Under the pieces are notes generated by a model that saw nothing but the letters and a program-made list of their open reading frames with translations, had not been told where the DNA came from and made no database searches. From Cryptomeria japonica (taxonomy: Eukaryota; Streptophyta; Pinopsida; Cupressales; Cupressaceae), in NCBI RefSeq assembly GCF_030272615.1, contig NC_081410.1:254433533-254497532 (forward strand): a DNA stretch of 64,000 nt, written 5' to 3'. Below are positions 35,291 through 47,884 of this stretch, piece after piece. Both the position numbers and the translations under genes were made by a program. Position 1 is the first letter of the stretch. Every line of letters begins with the position of its first letter.

Positions 35291-37066
35291 CCCCTAGCAA
35301 ATTACGAAGTACAAGTAGAACCAATTGTTAAACCCCTATAAACTTTTAATTTCAAAGTAATTACATGATTCATTATGTTCATCTATTATATTGTTGTATA
35401 TAAAAGTCATGCATAACTTCATCATATTCAATTTCCTATTTTCGTATAGTATTAATTAAATAATTTTATTATTTAATTAATTCATCTTTTGATCCACTAT
35501 AGTTAAATAATTAATAGAAATTATTTTATTAGCTAATACTTCTAAAATTAAATAAATTTTGAATAATTTATTTTATTTTATTTTCCTCCAAAAACAAATG
35601 AAATTTATATTTATGTATTTCTTTAACCATGACCTATGCATTTGATCCCTCTTAATTCTTCCACCTCATCAATCCATGTACTAATTAAAGGTCATATCAT
35701 ATCTCATTTTTTTTCATCCATTAATCTTTTTGATTAATGTTTGTCATGTATCAAATGTTAAGTGAAGCATATAAATAAAACCCTTCATTCATTTTCCACT
35801 AGAACATAATATGACCAAATTATCCTTATCAAGCACCCTATCAGTTGTAAACCACTATCCAACATCCATTGTCAAGTATTAAGCATCATTAATCAAATAC
35901 CAAGTATTTCTCCATCATTGTGTTATCATGGTGATGCTAAAATTTTGAGAGCTATCTATATATCAAGAATTCAACTAATATCAAATAAACAATGGAGCAA
36001 TCTAAGATCATTTCTATGGTGTTATTTTTATCATTTGATTTTATGCAAAAAAATTAAGCTTTATTAAGTGAATGTGAGTGTGAATTTGGTACTTCAATTG
36101 CTTCATTTCTATTTAATTAGATTCACGTTTTCATCCTTCACAATATATATGACATGTCATGACTTCCAATAAAAAATATAAGTTTTAAATATTTTATTTA
36201 ATTAATATATTTATTTTATATTTTTTAATTAGTGTATGTTTAATACCAAATTTAAAGGTTTGCATTTACATACAGACAAAAATAGTAATGAAAAGAATTA
36301 TGATAATATGACTACCCTCTATATTAATGCATTTCTTTCAACAAGATTAATTTAAGTATATACCAAAAAAACTACATGTTATGTAGAAAATGTGTAGATT
36401 ATAATTAGTCTTATTAAAAAATTGATAATAAAAAAATTTGCAATAAAAATTTATAAAAAATTATGTCTTAGACATTAGTATCAATAAATATGTTTAAGAA
36501 ATTATGAAAACATCTTGTCTATAATTAAAATTACATATGATAAAGAAATACTACTTCCTAAAATAATATAATATATAAAAAACAACTTATCAACAAATAT
36601 TTTTAAAAAAAATTTAAAATAACATAAAAAAATATCACAAATAATTAATTTACATTATTTTCAATTTGTTTACAACTTAATGAAAAAGTTGACTAAGTTT
36701 CTCTCATTAATTTTATTAAAAAAATTATAAACATTATTATATTTTTCATATTTGTAAACCTTATATTTATTATTTTATGTTTATGTAACTTGCCTCGCCC
36801 TAGAGTTGGCATGATTCCTTACAATGATTTTCAATTCAATTGGCCTAATTTGTGTTTTAGAATTTCCTTTCCTCCATTTAGTTTGCTTTGTTTATCACGT
36901 GTGTTGATTTTTTTCATTTATAAATGACAATAAAATGGCATTACTTAGGCTTGCAACTTATCGCAATGCCTTTGAAGAAAATAAGTATATAATTCTAGTT
37001 AAGAAATTACTTTAAAACAAGTTTATTAGTGAACATTATGCTTGTTTTACTACTCATGCCAAGTGA
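35291..37066. other. AT-rich intergenic sequence
   Basis: Very AT-rich, with many runs of attta and aaaaat, especially 35440-36720. No gene, LTR or RNA gene is recognised. Confidence 0.5.
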
Positions 37067-37071
37067 GCAAC

Positions 37072-37934
37072 TGATCCAGTGGATAAGTTTTCCACCAAAA
37101 ATGGTTAATGATTCAGCAGATACAAAAGTGATTATTCAGTTAAGTTTACCAAAATTGGGGTTGAGAGATTCAAACCCCCCAATCTCTCACCTCCGACTTT
37201 TCCTCTCAACCACTACACCATGTGATTCCCCCTATTATTCACCATAAACCAAACAAGATAAATGGACCCGATAAGAAGGAATGGGGGCTAAAATTATGTA
37301 AGCCAATTAAACTTAATAAGCCCCATTTTATAAGGTATTTTTAAAGATATACTTTTAAATTTGGGAGATATTGGAGATAAGGAGATTTATTGTTGTAAAT
37401 GGGAGATATGGGGAATATGTTTGTTAACCCAATTTTAGCATGTAAAATTGTATAAAATGGGGGTAAGTTGTGAGCTAGGGAGAGTAGTGAATTGTGTGGA
37501 AATTGGGAGAGAGTTGAAGATTGGATATTCGGTGAGAAAATTTCTTTTGGGTGTTTGATAGTGAATGGTTCATCTTTGTGCATTGGGAGCTTGAATTCAA
37601 GCTTGTTGTACGTGGGAGAAGGACTTTGTAATTCATTATCATCCAAGGAGACATAAGGAGTCTTTGTAACCATTGAGGTGCTTTGTAAGCATTTTCTGGA
37701 GCTGAATCAAGGATCGGCCACTCCATTGGAGGGACCTGGAGACGTAGCCAATTGGTGAACTCCGTTATCAACTTGTGTTTTGTCTTCTCTCTTCTTTCCC
37801 TCTTCTGTACAATATATTGTTATTTGATTATTATGTTTATTTAAACAATTTGATTGTAATTTTAAGACCTTCATTTAATCGTTGCAAAAGTTAACATCTC
37901 ACGTGCAACAGTCATAGATCCTAACATCAGATCA
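37072..37934 (+). repeat. 5' LTR of element D
   Basis: 863 bp, ending CTAACATCAGATCA. The 3' copy has a short deletion near 40497 and about 17 substitutions. A minus-strand tRNA-like segment lies at about 37155-37226. Confidence 0.9.
37155..37226 (-). ncRNA. tRNA-like segment with Pol III box-like motifs in the D LTR
   Basis: On the minus strand it reads from tggtgtagtggttgagagg (like an A box) to ggtttgaatctctc (like a B box), and ends in caacccc. GGGGG and CTCTC around TTTGAAT can form a T-arm-like stem with two wobble pairs. The second LTR has the same segment at about 40238-40309. It looks like the head of a tRNA-derived SINE. A functional tRNA is unlikely, as no clean acceptor or anticodon stem is seen. 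Confidence 0.4.
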
Positions 37935-37936
37935 AG

Positions 37937-37948
37937 TGGTATCAGAGC
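37937..37948 (+). other. primer-binding site of element D (initiator Met tRNA type)
   Basis: tggtatcagagc, two bases after the LTR, is the usual complement of the plant initiator methionine tRNA 3' end. Confidence 0.92.
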
Positions 37949-37963
37949 TTGTTTGACTAGTGT

Positions 37964-40111
37964 TTGCAGAGGTGGATGTTAACACGATCTAAGAGCCAGC
38001 GTGGTGAAGGCACACTTGTAGAGTATAATCTTGAAATTGATAAACGAAAGACTTTTCCATTGAAGATGTCAGAAATTGCAACTGAACAAGAATACCCAGA
38101 GCTCAGTGAAAGAGACTTTCGGAAAGCTTTTTTTGAAATGAAGGCTATGGTAGAAGTGCTCTACAAAGAGAGGTAAGAACGGATGAAGCTTGAAAAAAGA
38201 AAGTCATCGAAGGACCATGGAGATCGAGAGGATAAAGAAAAGCGCTCAAGAGGTGGTGATTCACCAGCAAAAACTCTTCCATCTGCTTCTCCTCCTTCTT
38301 GCCCTTCTTCTTCTTCTACTTCTATTAATCCTTTCAAGAGCACATCTAAGCGTGTAATTAAACTGGATGTAAAATTTGAATTACCTAAGTACTGTGGGGA
38401 GTTAGATGCTGAAAAGTTAGATGATTGGGTCCAATAGATAGAGATGTATTGTAGGATACAAGGCCTAGTAGAAGATGCCTCTAGGATCCAGTTAGCCACT
38501 CTCCGGTTGGGAGGAACGGCTCTCACCTGGTGGGAGAGTAGGTCTAGAGAAGAAAGTGCTCGCCATGGTAATGTCGGTATGACTTGGATGGAATTTGTTG
38601 CTGCTCTCAAGAAGCAATTCTACCCTTTGGGTCATATGCAACAATTGACAATGAATTGGCAAACCTTTAGGCAATCTAAGGGTCAGTCTGTGCAAGATTA
38701 CACCCATGAGTTTAGAAAACGGGCTATTGCTTTGAATGTGCCATTGTATACTCAGGATACACTGCTTAAGTACATAGGTGGTTTGCATTCTTACCTAAGA
38801 CATTCTATTTTGATGTTGAATCCTAGTAATTTGGATGAAGTTAGTGTTCAAGCCACACATCTAGAGTCTAGAGGTAAGAATTTTGACAATGACAATTTTG
38901 TACAAAAGTCATTTAAGGTTGCAGAAACAAAAAGAGAAAAGAAGACAACTACTATTAAGAAAGAGTTCACATGTTCGCATTGTGACAAGAAAGGTCATGA
39001 TGAAGAACATTGTTGGCGGTTGCATCCAAAATTGAAACCAAAGTGGGCTCAGAAACAGAAAGGTAAGGAGAAGGCCGCAAATGTTGTTATGGATCTTGGT
39101 TCGGAGTCTGAAGACGAAACTAAGATAACAGCAATGAGTTTGAAAGGTAAGGCTCCTATTGCCAATGTTTCCTTTGATAGTTGTGCTTCTACTTCTCAAG
39201 TTAAAAATGTCCCTGAAGATAAGAAAAGAAATGAGCTTTTTCATGTAAGGGTTGTTGCTAAACACACTAAAGTTGATGCACTCATAGATAGTGGATCCCA
39301 AACTAACTTAATCTCAGAAGATGTTGTAAGAAATTTGGGATTGAAAACTACTCCACATAAGAGACCTTATCCACTAGGTTGGGTTTGCGAAAACAGTAAA
39401 TTGCAAGTAACAAGGCAATGTACTTTAAGGTTCACAATCTCAAGTAAGTATGTTGATAAGGTACAGTTTGATGTGGATCCACTAGATGTTTGCGGAATAG
39501 TGTTGGGTAGCCCTGATTTGTATGATCGGAAGGCTATTTTCTACAGGGAATTTAATCAGTATCATTTGTTTAAAGATGGCATCAGGTATATTGTACACTC
39601 TCACAAGGTTAAGACTAATGAGTCTTTTGCAAACATAGGGCAATTGAAGAGGGTGATTAATGCAAGTAAAGATTTGTCTCTTATGTCGGTCAGGTCAGGT
39701 GATCCTAGGCATGAATTTGGAGCAATCAAGGCTAATCAAGCTCAGATGTCACAAAATATGCCAACAATACAACGTGAGGAGACAACAAATGAAAGCATTG
39801 ATGATCCAAGTCCTCAACTTATGGTTGGGAGTTTGGAGGTTCCCTTGGTAAAAAATGTTCCTATTATAAAAGGCAAACATGTTGTTGATTCATTTGCTTT
39901 TGTATCTGCATTGTTATTCATCTTGATATTAATCAATAGTTATTGGTTAGTAGTTGGAGCAATTGATGTAGATGCTTATGGAAGTGATACAATGATGTAC
40001 ATGTTCAACAATACTGTTGTAGTCTTGATTGTGGTGATGAGCCAAGTATACAGATGGATAGATGATACAGGACAAGTGGGGAGGCCATGCCCTCACTTAA
40101 TTTCTAAATAA
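37964..40111 (+). pseudogene. gag-pr: Gag-protease protein of element D with a hydrophobic C-terminal tail, two in-frame stops
   Basis: One frame of about 715 codons is broken only by TAA at 38174 and TAG at 38435, with no frameshift. It has a charged N-terminus, a serine/proline stretch and a Gag core with L-P-K-Y-C-G-E-L, L-T-W-W-E-S-R and F-R-Q-S-K-G-Q-S-V. A CCHC knuckle (CSHCDKKGHDEEHC, about 38974-39015) follows, then a retropepsin with D-S-G at 39287 and I-V-L-G-S-P. After a linker comes a tail with two hydrophobic segments (about 39890-39961 and 40009-40053), likely membrane-spanning, and a short end at TAA 40109. If the ATG at 38183 or 38444 is used, shorter proteins remain open. The tail is unlike usual Gag-protease proteins. 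Confidence 0.85.
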
Positions 40112-40142
40112 ATGCAACTTTTGGAGGTCCAAAAGTTTTCTA

Positions 40143-40153
40143 GTGGGGAGGAT
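40143..40153 (+). other. polypurine tract of element D
   Basis: gtggggaggat directly before the TG of the 3' LTR. Confidence 0.8.
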
Positions 40154-41008
40154 TGATCTGGTGGATAAGTTTTCCACCAAAAATGGTTAATGATTCAGCA
40201 GATACAGAAGTGATTATTCAGTTAAGTTTACCAAAATTGGGGTTAAGAGATTCAAACCCCCCAATCTCTCACCTCCGGCTTTTCCTCTCAACCACTACAC
40301 CATGTGATTCCCCCTATTATTCACCATAAACCAAACAAGATAAATGGACCCAATAAGAAGGAATGGGGGCTAAAATTATGTAAGCCAATTAAAATTAATA
40401 AGCCCCATTTTATAAGGTATTTTTAAAGATATACTTTTAAATTTGGGAGATATTGGAGATAAGAAGATTTATTGTTGTAAATGGGAGATATGGGGAATAA
40501 ACCCAATTTTAGCATGTAAAATTGTATAAAATGGGGGTAAGTTGTGAGCTAGGGGGAGTAGTGAATTGTGTGGAAATTGGGAGAGAGTTGAAGATTGGAT
40601 ATTCGGTGAGAAAATTTCTTTTGGGTGTTTGATAGTGAATGGTTCATCTTTGTGCATTGGGAGCTTGAATTCAAGCTTGTTGTACGTGGGAGAAGGACTT
40701 TGTAATTCATTATCGTCCAAGGAGACATAAGGAGTCTTTGTAACCATTGAGGTGCTTTGTAAGCATTTTCTGGAGCTGAATCAAGGATCGACCACTCCAT
40801 TGGAGGGACCTGGAGACGTAGCCAATTGGTGAACTCCATTATCAACTTGTGTTTTGTCTTCTCTCTTCTTTCCCTCTTCTGTACAATCTATCGTTATTTA
40901 ATTATTATGTTTATTTAAACAATTTGATTGTAATTTTAAGACCTTCATTTAATCGTTGCAAAAGTTAACATTTCACATGCAACAGTCATAGATCCTAACA
41001 TCAGATCA
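40154..41008 (+). repeat. 3' LTR of element D
   Basis: 855 bp, matching 37072-37934 end to end, including the minus-strand tRNA-like segment at about 40238-40309. Confidence 0.9.
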
Positions 41009-41013
41009 ACAAC

Positions 41014-41506
41014 TCTTCTTCATTCCTATGGTATTATATTCTATGCAAAAAGGCATCTTTATGATATTAAAAAAAAATGTGTCTTTTCAAGTATACACAA
41101 AATCATGGATATCTATTGTTTTTTAATTTTGTTCAAAGGCATATGACAGTTGCAGCATGAACGATTGAAAGTCTATGTACATAGAATCTTTTTTTCAATA
41201 AGGATAAAAATAAATATGATAATATGATAATATAATACTAATAATTTAGTTTTCATAATTTTTTCACTTTTGTAAAGAGTTTAATAGAAATTTAAAAAAT
41301 ATAATAATAATTAAGTTTTAAGAGTTTTTTTTGCTTTTGTAAAGTTTAATAGAAATATAAAATTGTAATAATAGGAATATATTAAAATATAATAATAATA
41401 TAACATTAATTACAATATCATAATATAATAATGATTTAATTTTTTTGCAGCAAAATAAGGGTGTTGACCCTATAGAAACAAACAACTCAGGCAACAAAAT
41501 AGGCTG
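41014..41506. other. AT-rich spacer
   Basis: AT-rich with aataat-type runs. No gene is recognised. Confidence 0.5.
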
Positions 41507-42890
41507 TTAACAACACCCTAAACTAGAACCCATATCAAAACATATAGTAACCTTATAGTAGAACAATTTTAAAGTAGTATCAGAGTGTAACAGACTACGA
41601 CTAGAACTATCAAAAAAACAAAACGAGCAATTAAGCAAACAATTTGCCCCAATTCTTAGTAAGGAATTTAAAGAGCTCCTTATAATTTCCCTTATCAATG
41701 GCAACATCACCCAAGACCTTCTATAGAAAACACAGAGTCGTTGCCGAGTTGTGCACGACTTTAGAACTAAATCTTGTGACATTAACCAGCTTCCTTTCAA
41801 GGTTTGAAACTTTCACCTGCAGCTTAGCTAGATCCTCCGTAGTGGTAGCACACTTATGCAATTTTGACCTGCTTTAGCCAGGCGAATCTTTTCATGTGGG
41901 ATCTCACCCCCAAATAGACGTGCAACTTCAATCAAGTCCAAGGGGCTCTCAGAGGTTGCAATCTTCCCCGAACTTTCCTCCACATATTCATCTATCACTT
42001 CCACCACATCAAGGACTTCAATGGAGTCATTTGTGTTCATATCATCCTTGAATTTAACCTTGGTTTAACAACCAATCTATTAGATTTGTGGAGATTAATG
42101 TTTCCCACACCTTTGTCCTCCCCTTCGCTCTCAATTTCTCCAATCTGAGGATAGAGCTTCGCTTTTTTGGCTGGCAGGCGCCCTTTACCTTTTTCACTAG
42201 GAGAAGGTGTGGTGGCCAACTACTTTTGGGCCCCATATGCCGAGGAGAGGAGGCCAAAAGCAAAAGGGGTGGCTTTAACATCATTAGGGGTGGTCGAGTT
42301 GGAGGTTGAGGTGGCAAAAGGAGTCTTATTGATGGCTTTGCAAGCATGAGGGATTCTCAGTCATTTTTACCATGCAAATTAAGGATAGTCATAGGTGGAG
42401 GGGATTCAGAGTGCATAGGGGCTTCCATAACAGAGATGGCTTGAGGAGATCATAAAGCAAAGTGGAACTGATAAAGTATAAAGATAAGACCTTGGTGCAA
42501 CGAAATGGGTTTCTTGTCAGAGTTCTTAGTGACATCCATAGCATCTTTAATAAAACTCTCAAGGGAATTGAGCAGGAAGAACAAAAAGAAAATGAGGGCA
42601 CTGTAGGGAAAGTGGTTCTACAGAGCCAGATGGTAATAATAGTAAACTTTAAACCTACCTTCAAGGGTAAAAAGCTTCATGATCATGAGGCATACCTGGT
42701 CCCACGAGGTTGGGAGCATTTCACAATTGAAGCCACCATGCAATTTGAAAGGTTTTTCCCAATCCTTGAAGAACATGACCAAGCTTTTAATATAATATTT
42801 TTTTATGTGGAATAATGAACAAATGTGATATATTTCTATGTCTTTTACATTTTTTTCAAAATATAGGTATGCTAGTTTAGCATCTAGCAT
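41507..42890 (-). pseudogene. decayed minus-strand coding region, unrecognised
   Basis: Minus-strand open segments at 42890-42618, 42664-42389, 42347-42054, 42219-42037, 42040-41828 and 41800-41507 appear to be parts of one coding sequence in different frames. Visible text includes FTLEGRFKVYYYYHLAL, a lysine-rich stretch (EKGKGRLPAKKAK) and an acidic stretch (VVEVIDEYVEESSGK). I cannot name the family. The many stops and TE-rich setting suggest a mobile-element or duplicated gene remnant. The plus-strand open stretch 42462-42815 may be its shadow. Confidence 0.4.
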
Positions 42891-44129
42891 GTGTCGAAGT
42901 GACTACTAGCATACCCTTACGATGAGCATTACAAGTTTAAGAAAAAAATCATAAGCCTATGAAGACTTATAAAATATAAATGAGCAAGCCCAAAAACTAT
43001 GCTTAGTGTCAAAAATAATTTGTAATTCATTTCAAAATATTTACAAGTATTGAAAAATGTAATAAAATGTAAAATATTTTGTAGTGTTCTTTAAGAATGT
43101 ATCCTATCAAAATCCTCACATTTTCAAAATGGGGACAACTCTAGAACTTGGAGGGGGTATTCCCTCACCATCCTACCACCATCATTCATGATCTGGGGAC
43201 ATTTCTAGGACATCTTTCTCTTGGTTTGAGAATGGCTTGGGGATTCAGAGACATCCAAAGAACTCCTAGGAGTCTCCCAACCATTTGCAAGACTTGCAGG
43301 CATCCCCATGGGATGGATACGAAAAAGTCAATATTTTTTAAAAATCAAAAAGTGTTTACGATTTATATGCCACAAAACCTAACCCTAATGGTCTATAGGC
43401 CCCACCAAAATGCTAAGCACTCACAAAAAACTTATAAATAGACATCTAATTTCTTCACCTCATTTCAAATCACTCCTATGTTTCAAATATAGTAAAGACT
43501 TGGTGTTGTAAACAAAAAAACTGCTAAAATAGTGAAAATGACATTTGTCAAAAAGTTTGTGTGATTTAGAAGGCCTTAATTTGAACTTAATGGTGAGGCA
43601 GAACCCCTAAACCTCCACCTACCATTATTAATGTTCAAATTTCAATACAATCATTGCGATGTTTCTATGCTTTAGTTTATTTAGTACACAAAGTTTCATT
43701 TGTAGTTTGTATACTTAATTCTTATATATCTTTTTATAACTAAATTTTTAAGTACTATTAATATTTGCACTGTCCCCACTATTGTACCCCTACTATCCCC
43801 AAACCTAGGCCTTTGGTCCCCCCACCCCAAAACCCATCCTCCAATAGGAAACTGTGAAATTTAGAAAATTTCAAAATGACAAACTATGAGATGAAGTTTT
43901 TATTATCTAGATATGTAGCAACACAAAATCCTTTTGCATTAGAACATTGTAGATGTTCTCCAAAAGCTTGTCTTATATGATTAGAGCTATGAACCAAATA
44001 TGGGTTTTGATAGGACCCCAAAACCTTTTACAACGAGATCAACAAGAAAATGGAACAAGGCCCAAAACCAACAATAGAATAGACCAATAGGCTATCAAAT
44101 CTTGTCCAACAAAAGGAGACGGAAACCAA
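42891..44129. other. non-coding spacer with a GGGGA/TCCCC-rich patch
   Basis: No supported gene. 43130-43320 holds repeated ggggac, ggggtat and catcccc phrases, and 43770-43850 is rich in ccccac. A similar patch lies at 53110-53335. Confidence 0.45.
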
Positions 44130-45782
44130 CAAAATCAACAATTTCAACAAGGACCAGCAAATAGTTTTGTCAAGGTTGTTTGAAACCAAACTTCACCAAA
44201 GGCCTTTGAAGAGGGGCAAGTAAAGAATGGAATGTCTTTCCATCTCTTGAAGGACCTTTGCAACATTAATGTGCTCATTTTCCATGGTTTCCAACACCAT
44301 CCTGCCCACAAAAGGGAGAAGACAACCAAGTGTTGACCAAACTACCTTTCAAGAACATTGTTCTCGAAAGAGGGGCTTTGAAACACTGCTTGTTCCTTGC
44401 ATGAGGAACCTAAAACGTTACCCATGAGGTCACTCCCAATATTTTCCAACACTCCATTGGAGTGCAACTCATCATGAATATCTTCGCATAACAAGGAGAA
44501 ATGCCCAACATCGTGGAAGTGGTACAACCAATAAGTCTCATATTGAAGTTCCTACTCCCAAACACCTAGTTTGGAGCATAGCTTAACATTGTTGAGCAAT
44601 TGCATACCAATATTAACACACACAATCTAGCAAAAAGAAACCTTGTTCTAGATATTGTGACATCGCCAATGGTACCAATAACATCAAAAATATCATGAAT
44701 AATACTTTCATCCCAAAACTCCAAAGGGAGCTTTAGGAGACAAACCTAGATAGAAACCATATTAATCATGGTAGCATCAAAAATAGTATACCATCTTTTT
44801 TAATGAAGAAATGTTTTACCAACAAAACTAGGGACCTTCCTAAAGAACTTTGGTGCAACCCTTAATGGATTGGAAGGATAATAAAAGGAATTTGTTCATC
44901 AAGGTTGTCACTCAACAGAGTTGAAGCAAGCTAACAATTAGATGTCTAGTTGTGAATAAAATCAATGTTTAGTGTACGACTAGGGAACCGCCCTATAAGA
45001 GCAGAATGTAAGCCTATAGAAGTTTTGTCCACTCATACATCAAGTATAGTAAGAGCAACATTCTCGAAGAAAAAAGTTTGAGGATCCATGGTAGGGGGGA
45101 CCTCCACAGCATTGTAATCTTGAATCACACGTTCCAAAACAACCTAATTGGCAAAAAGAAGAACGAGAACCTCCACCTAAGAAGGAAAACCTATACAAAA
45201 GCCCACACTAAGACAAAGGGAAGGCTCAACATCTGCATCACACACACTAGCAATAGGGGAAAGCATGAGAACTGGTTCCAGCAAGGGAGCCAGAGTAGGA
45301 TGAACAATCTACAAGCTTGCAAAATACTGAAGAGGAGAAAGCTCACCCTGCACAAGGTTAGGGGAAAACAATGCCACAAGGTTCTTGTGCTAGGGAAGCA
45401 TAAATCCCCTCCTAGAAGAGCTACCAAGAGCACACGACTGAGACCTAGTGAGACCAAGTGAAGCAATAGTAGAAACCTTCCTCTGAACCGAGCTCCAGTG
45501 AACATTTTATTGTGCCTCCATCCACAACGAAAACAACGATTCATCCTCAACAACCTCCTCCAAGAAGTATCACCCATCTGAGGACACATCTAACCCATCG
45601 TCCATACCCCCCAAAGCATTCAAATGAGCCTCCAAGAGAATGTCAAAAAGCATTTCATCCTCCTCAACCCAATCATTCTCCCAAACAGCCAGATCAATCT
45701 CTTGAGTCATACATGTCGCCTTCCTCGTCATATGAATTGACGACACCAACACCCTTGCAAGAGGACCCAACATTCTGAACAC
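44130..45782 (-). pseudogene. second LINE ORF1-like remnant (DUF4283-like with zinc knuckle)
   Basis: On the minus strand, an acidic N-terminal part (45782-45570) is followed by decayed text. A segment then has L-P-L-E-F-W-D-E-S-I and I-G-T-I-G-D-V-T-I-S-R-T-R-F (about 44740-44640). A knuckle whose first cysteine is changed follows (YHFHDVGHFSLLC, 44524-44486). This order matches the LINE ORF1 at 34450-35290 and 27593-27370. Many stops and frame changes are present. No ORF2 is seen next to it. Confidence 0.6.
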
Positions 45783-47000
45783 ATACGTAGGAAGTTGTTA
45801 CTAGGGCTTTGAATGCAGAAAAATCCATTGTAAACTCAATTCATAGTTCTTACCGCATGTTACATGCTTTGTACAACAACTATACAATGAACCCCAAATT
45901 CTTGAGCAATAGACTAGGAAATTCTTCCACAATTGATACAGAATTAGGGCCATGTTCATTAGTTACCATGGATTATTGACAAGCATCTATTTTGTTTCTC
46001 CCAACAAGATTTTGGAATCTTCCACTAACACTTCTGATTAGCTAGCATTAATGGGTCTTCAATTTTTGTATATGGGAATTCAAAGAGAATTCTACAAATT
46101 GAGTATAATCTGCCTCAACAGTTTTCTACACCTTTTGAGCTGCCCTATGAATTCACTAGACATGGGCTATAAGTTAACCCGTAGAAAAAGACTGAATTTT
46201 CTCTTACAAATGCATTGTTCTTGTATTCTCAAGAATCTAGATTCTTTCAATCGTAGTTTTGAACCCTCTCAATTAGAGATTCAAAAACTTCTTTCCAAGA
46301 TGATATATGAAGTTCCTAGGTCTTGCCCATGTCTTATCGATGTGTAAATTTTCAAGCACTAGGGAATTAAATTTGGTGCGAGTCTAGTTGCTTCTGATAG
46401 ATTAAGAATCCATCAGTCTTCCCCATTCATCAATTATTATTAAGTTCAAAATCCTCAAATTGATGTTCAAACATAATTATTAATGAGCACGTGTCTATGC
46501 TCGAAATATGTCTATAGCTAGTTCAAAGATTAGTAATGATATTATCGAACACCTCCACCGCACTTGGATGAAAAAAAACTCCTGCCAAGGAGACTCACTA
46601 CACTATTAAACAAAATTGATTAAAATTTATATAAACATATCACTGGCAAATATGCCCTTAGAATACGTCCACAGAAAATTAAATATGTAGATGTCAAGGA
46701 TAGCAATTCATTTCAAGTTTAAATTATATGACTAAATTTGGAAGGAAAAAAGAAAGAGACTGTCTATTGAAAATTTTAAATTTTCAAGGCCACACTCATC
46801 AAGTTAGCTATTTGAACAGAAAATACTTGAAATTCTCAATGTCTTTCTAAATGCTATGAACAAACATACTGTATATTGTATTAAAACTGAATGGGCCCAT
46901 ACAAATTTCTTAAAAGGTTGCTAAGGTAGGTGTGCCCATAAAGACCAATCATAAAGTTACCACACCTACTTCAGGCATGAGAAATTTTTGAAATTGGAAG
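45783..47000. other. spacer without a supported gene
   Basis: AT-rich. A plus-strand open stretch at 46051-46347 has no recognisable motif and no partner exon. Confidence 0.45.
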
Positions 47001-47884
47001 TTATTCCACTGCAAGAACAGCCAAAAGCAAGCTTGTCTTTTGAATGGCTTTAGGAAGTTCCACCATAACCTGATCATTAAATTGACAACAAATACTAAGC
47101 AACGCTGATTTTAGTGGTACATAAAATAAAACAAAGGTTTCAAATTGGACGAACTGTGGTGAGGAAATTTCTCGATTAGAATTTTCAAAGCAAATGCAAT
47201 ACCCAAATGTACCTGTTCACGATCATCCTCAACATTGATGAATCTGCCTGCTTTGTTCACAGCTGCTATGAATACTTTGAGAGGATCGGCAGCTCGCTGA
47301 TAAAGAAACATGACAGACAGGATAGATGTATTCAATTAAATAAACAAACAAGATTGCACTGTTCTTGAAAGACATGAACTATACAAATTTGGGAAATGTT
47401 GCAACATTATAAAATTGGTCAAAGTACATTAGTGATAAACAAGAACTTAAGGTTAATAAATTGTTATCTACCCTGTGCATAGATTCGTTATCCTGAGTAT
47501 CCTTCCTTTGAAGTGACAAATGTGTGTGCTCGAGAGTGAACTCAAAAATAGATGTGATTGTTATTTGGTCTTTCCATGATAAAAGTCATGAACTCAAACA
47601 TAGAAATGATTATTATTTCATCTTTCCATGATAAAAGTTCAAAGATTAGTCAGCATTCTAGATTTGCAATTACAAGCGAAATAACATTTATAAAGATCGA
47701 AAAGCTTTATTATACACTAATCCAAGTCAATCTCAAAACAGAGACAATTAATGGTTTCTTTGAATGCTTCAGTATTACTATTAACAAACCAACCATACCT
47801 GTGGATAATCACGATAGAAACCGACAGCCCTCCCCTCGACTAGAGATGGGAAAGAATCCACAGCTTTGGCACCAATTCGCATTC
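47001..47884 (-). CDS. 3' end of an unrecognised host gene, three exons
   Basis: Three minus-strand exons fit together. Exon A is 47884-47799, after a cttgtgtag acceptor and before a gtatgg donor, with text MRIGAKAVDSFPSLVEGRAV. Exon B is 47296-47213, after ctttatcag and before gtacat, with text RAADPLKVFIAAVNKAGRFI. Exon C is 47069-47001, after atgatcag, with text VMVELPKAIQKTSLLLAVLA and a TAA stop. Exons A and B end on whole codons, so A-B-C reads through without a stop. Introns are 502 and 143 bp. Exon A begins with two bases of a split codon, so earlier exons must lie at higher coordinates, but I could not find them. The even codon pattern and lack of stops set it apart from its surroundings. 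I do not recognise the protein. Confidence 0.6.

Larger units (their letters stand above)
37072..41008 (+). mobile_element. compact Gag-protease-only LTR element, family D
   Basis: LTRs 37072-37934 and 40154-41008 (about 2% different by eye) start TGATC and end GATCA. They flank only 2.2 kb of internal sequence with an initiator-Met primer site, one Gag-protease frame and a polypurine tract. The flanks gcaac (37067-37071) and acaac (41009-41013) match at four of five bases. There is no RT, RNase H or integrase. Its low LTR divergence means recent movement, which needed enzymes from another element. This is the form described in plants as TR-GAG. Confidence 0.9.

Noticed and set aside
37341-37771. 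Minus-strand open frames in both LTRs of element D
   Set aside because: They lie wholly in the LTRs, differ between copies in length and have no recognisable domain.
45078-45461. Plus-strand basic open frame
   Set aside because: It lies opposite the LINE ORF1-like remnant, whose minus-strand text fits better.
46051-46347. Plus-strand 98-residue open frame
   Set aside because: No recognisable motif, no splice context and no repeat partner in the window.
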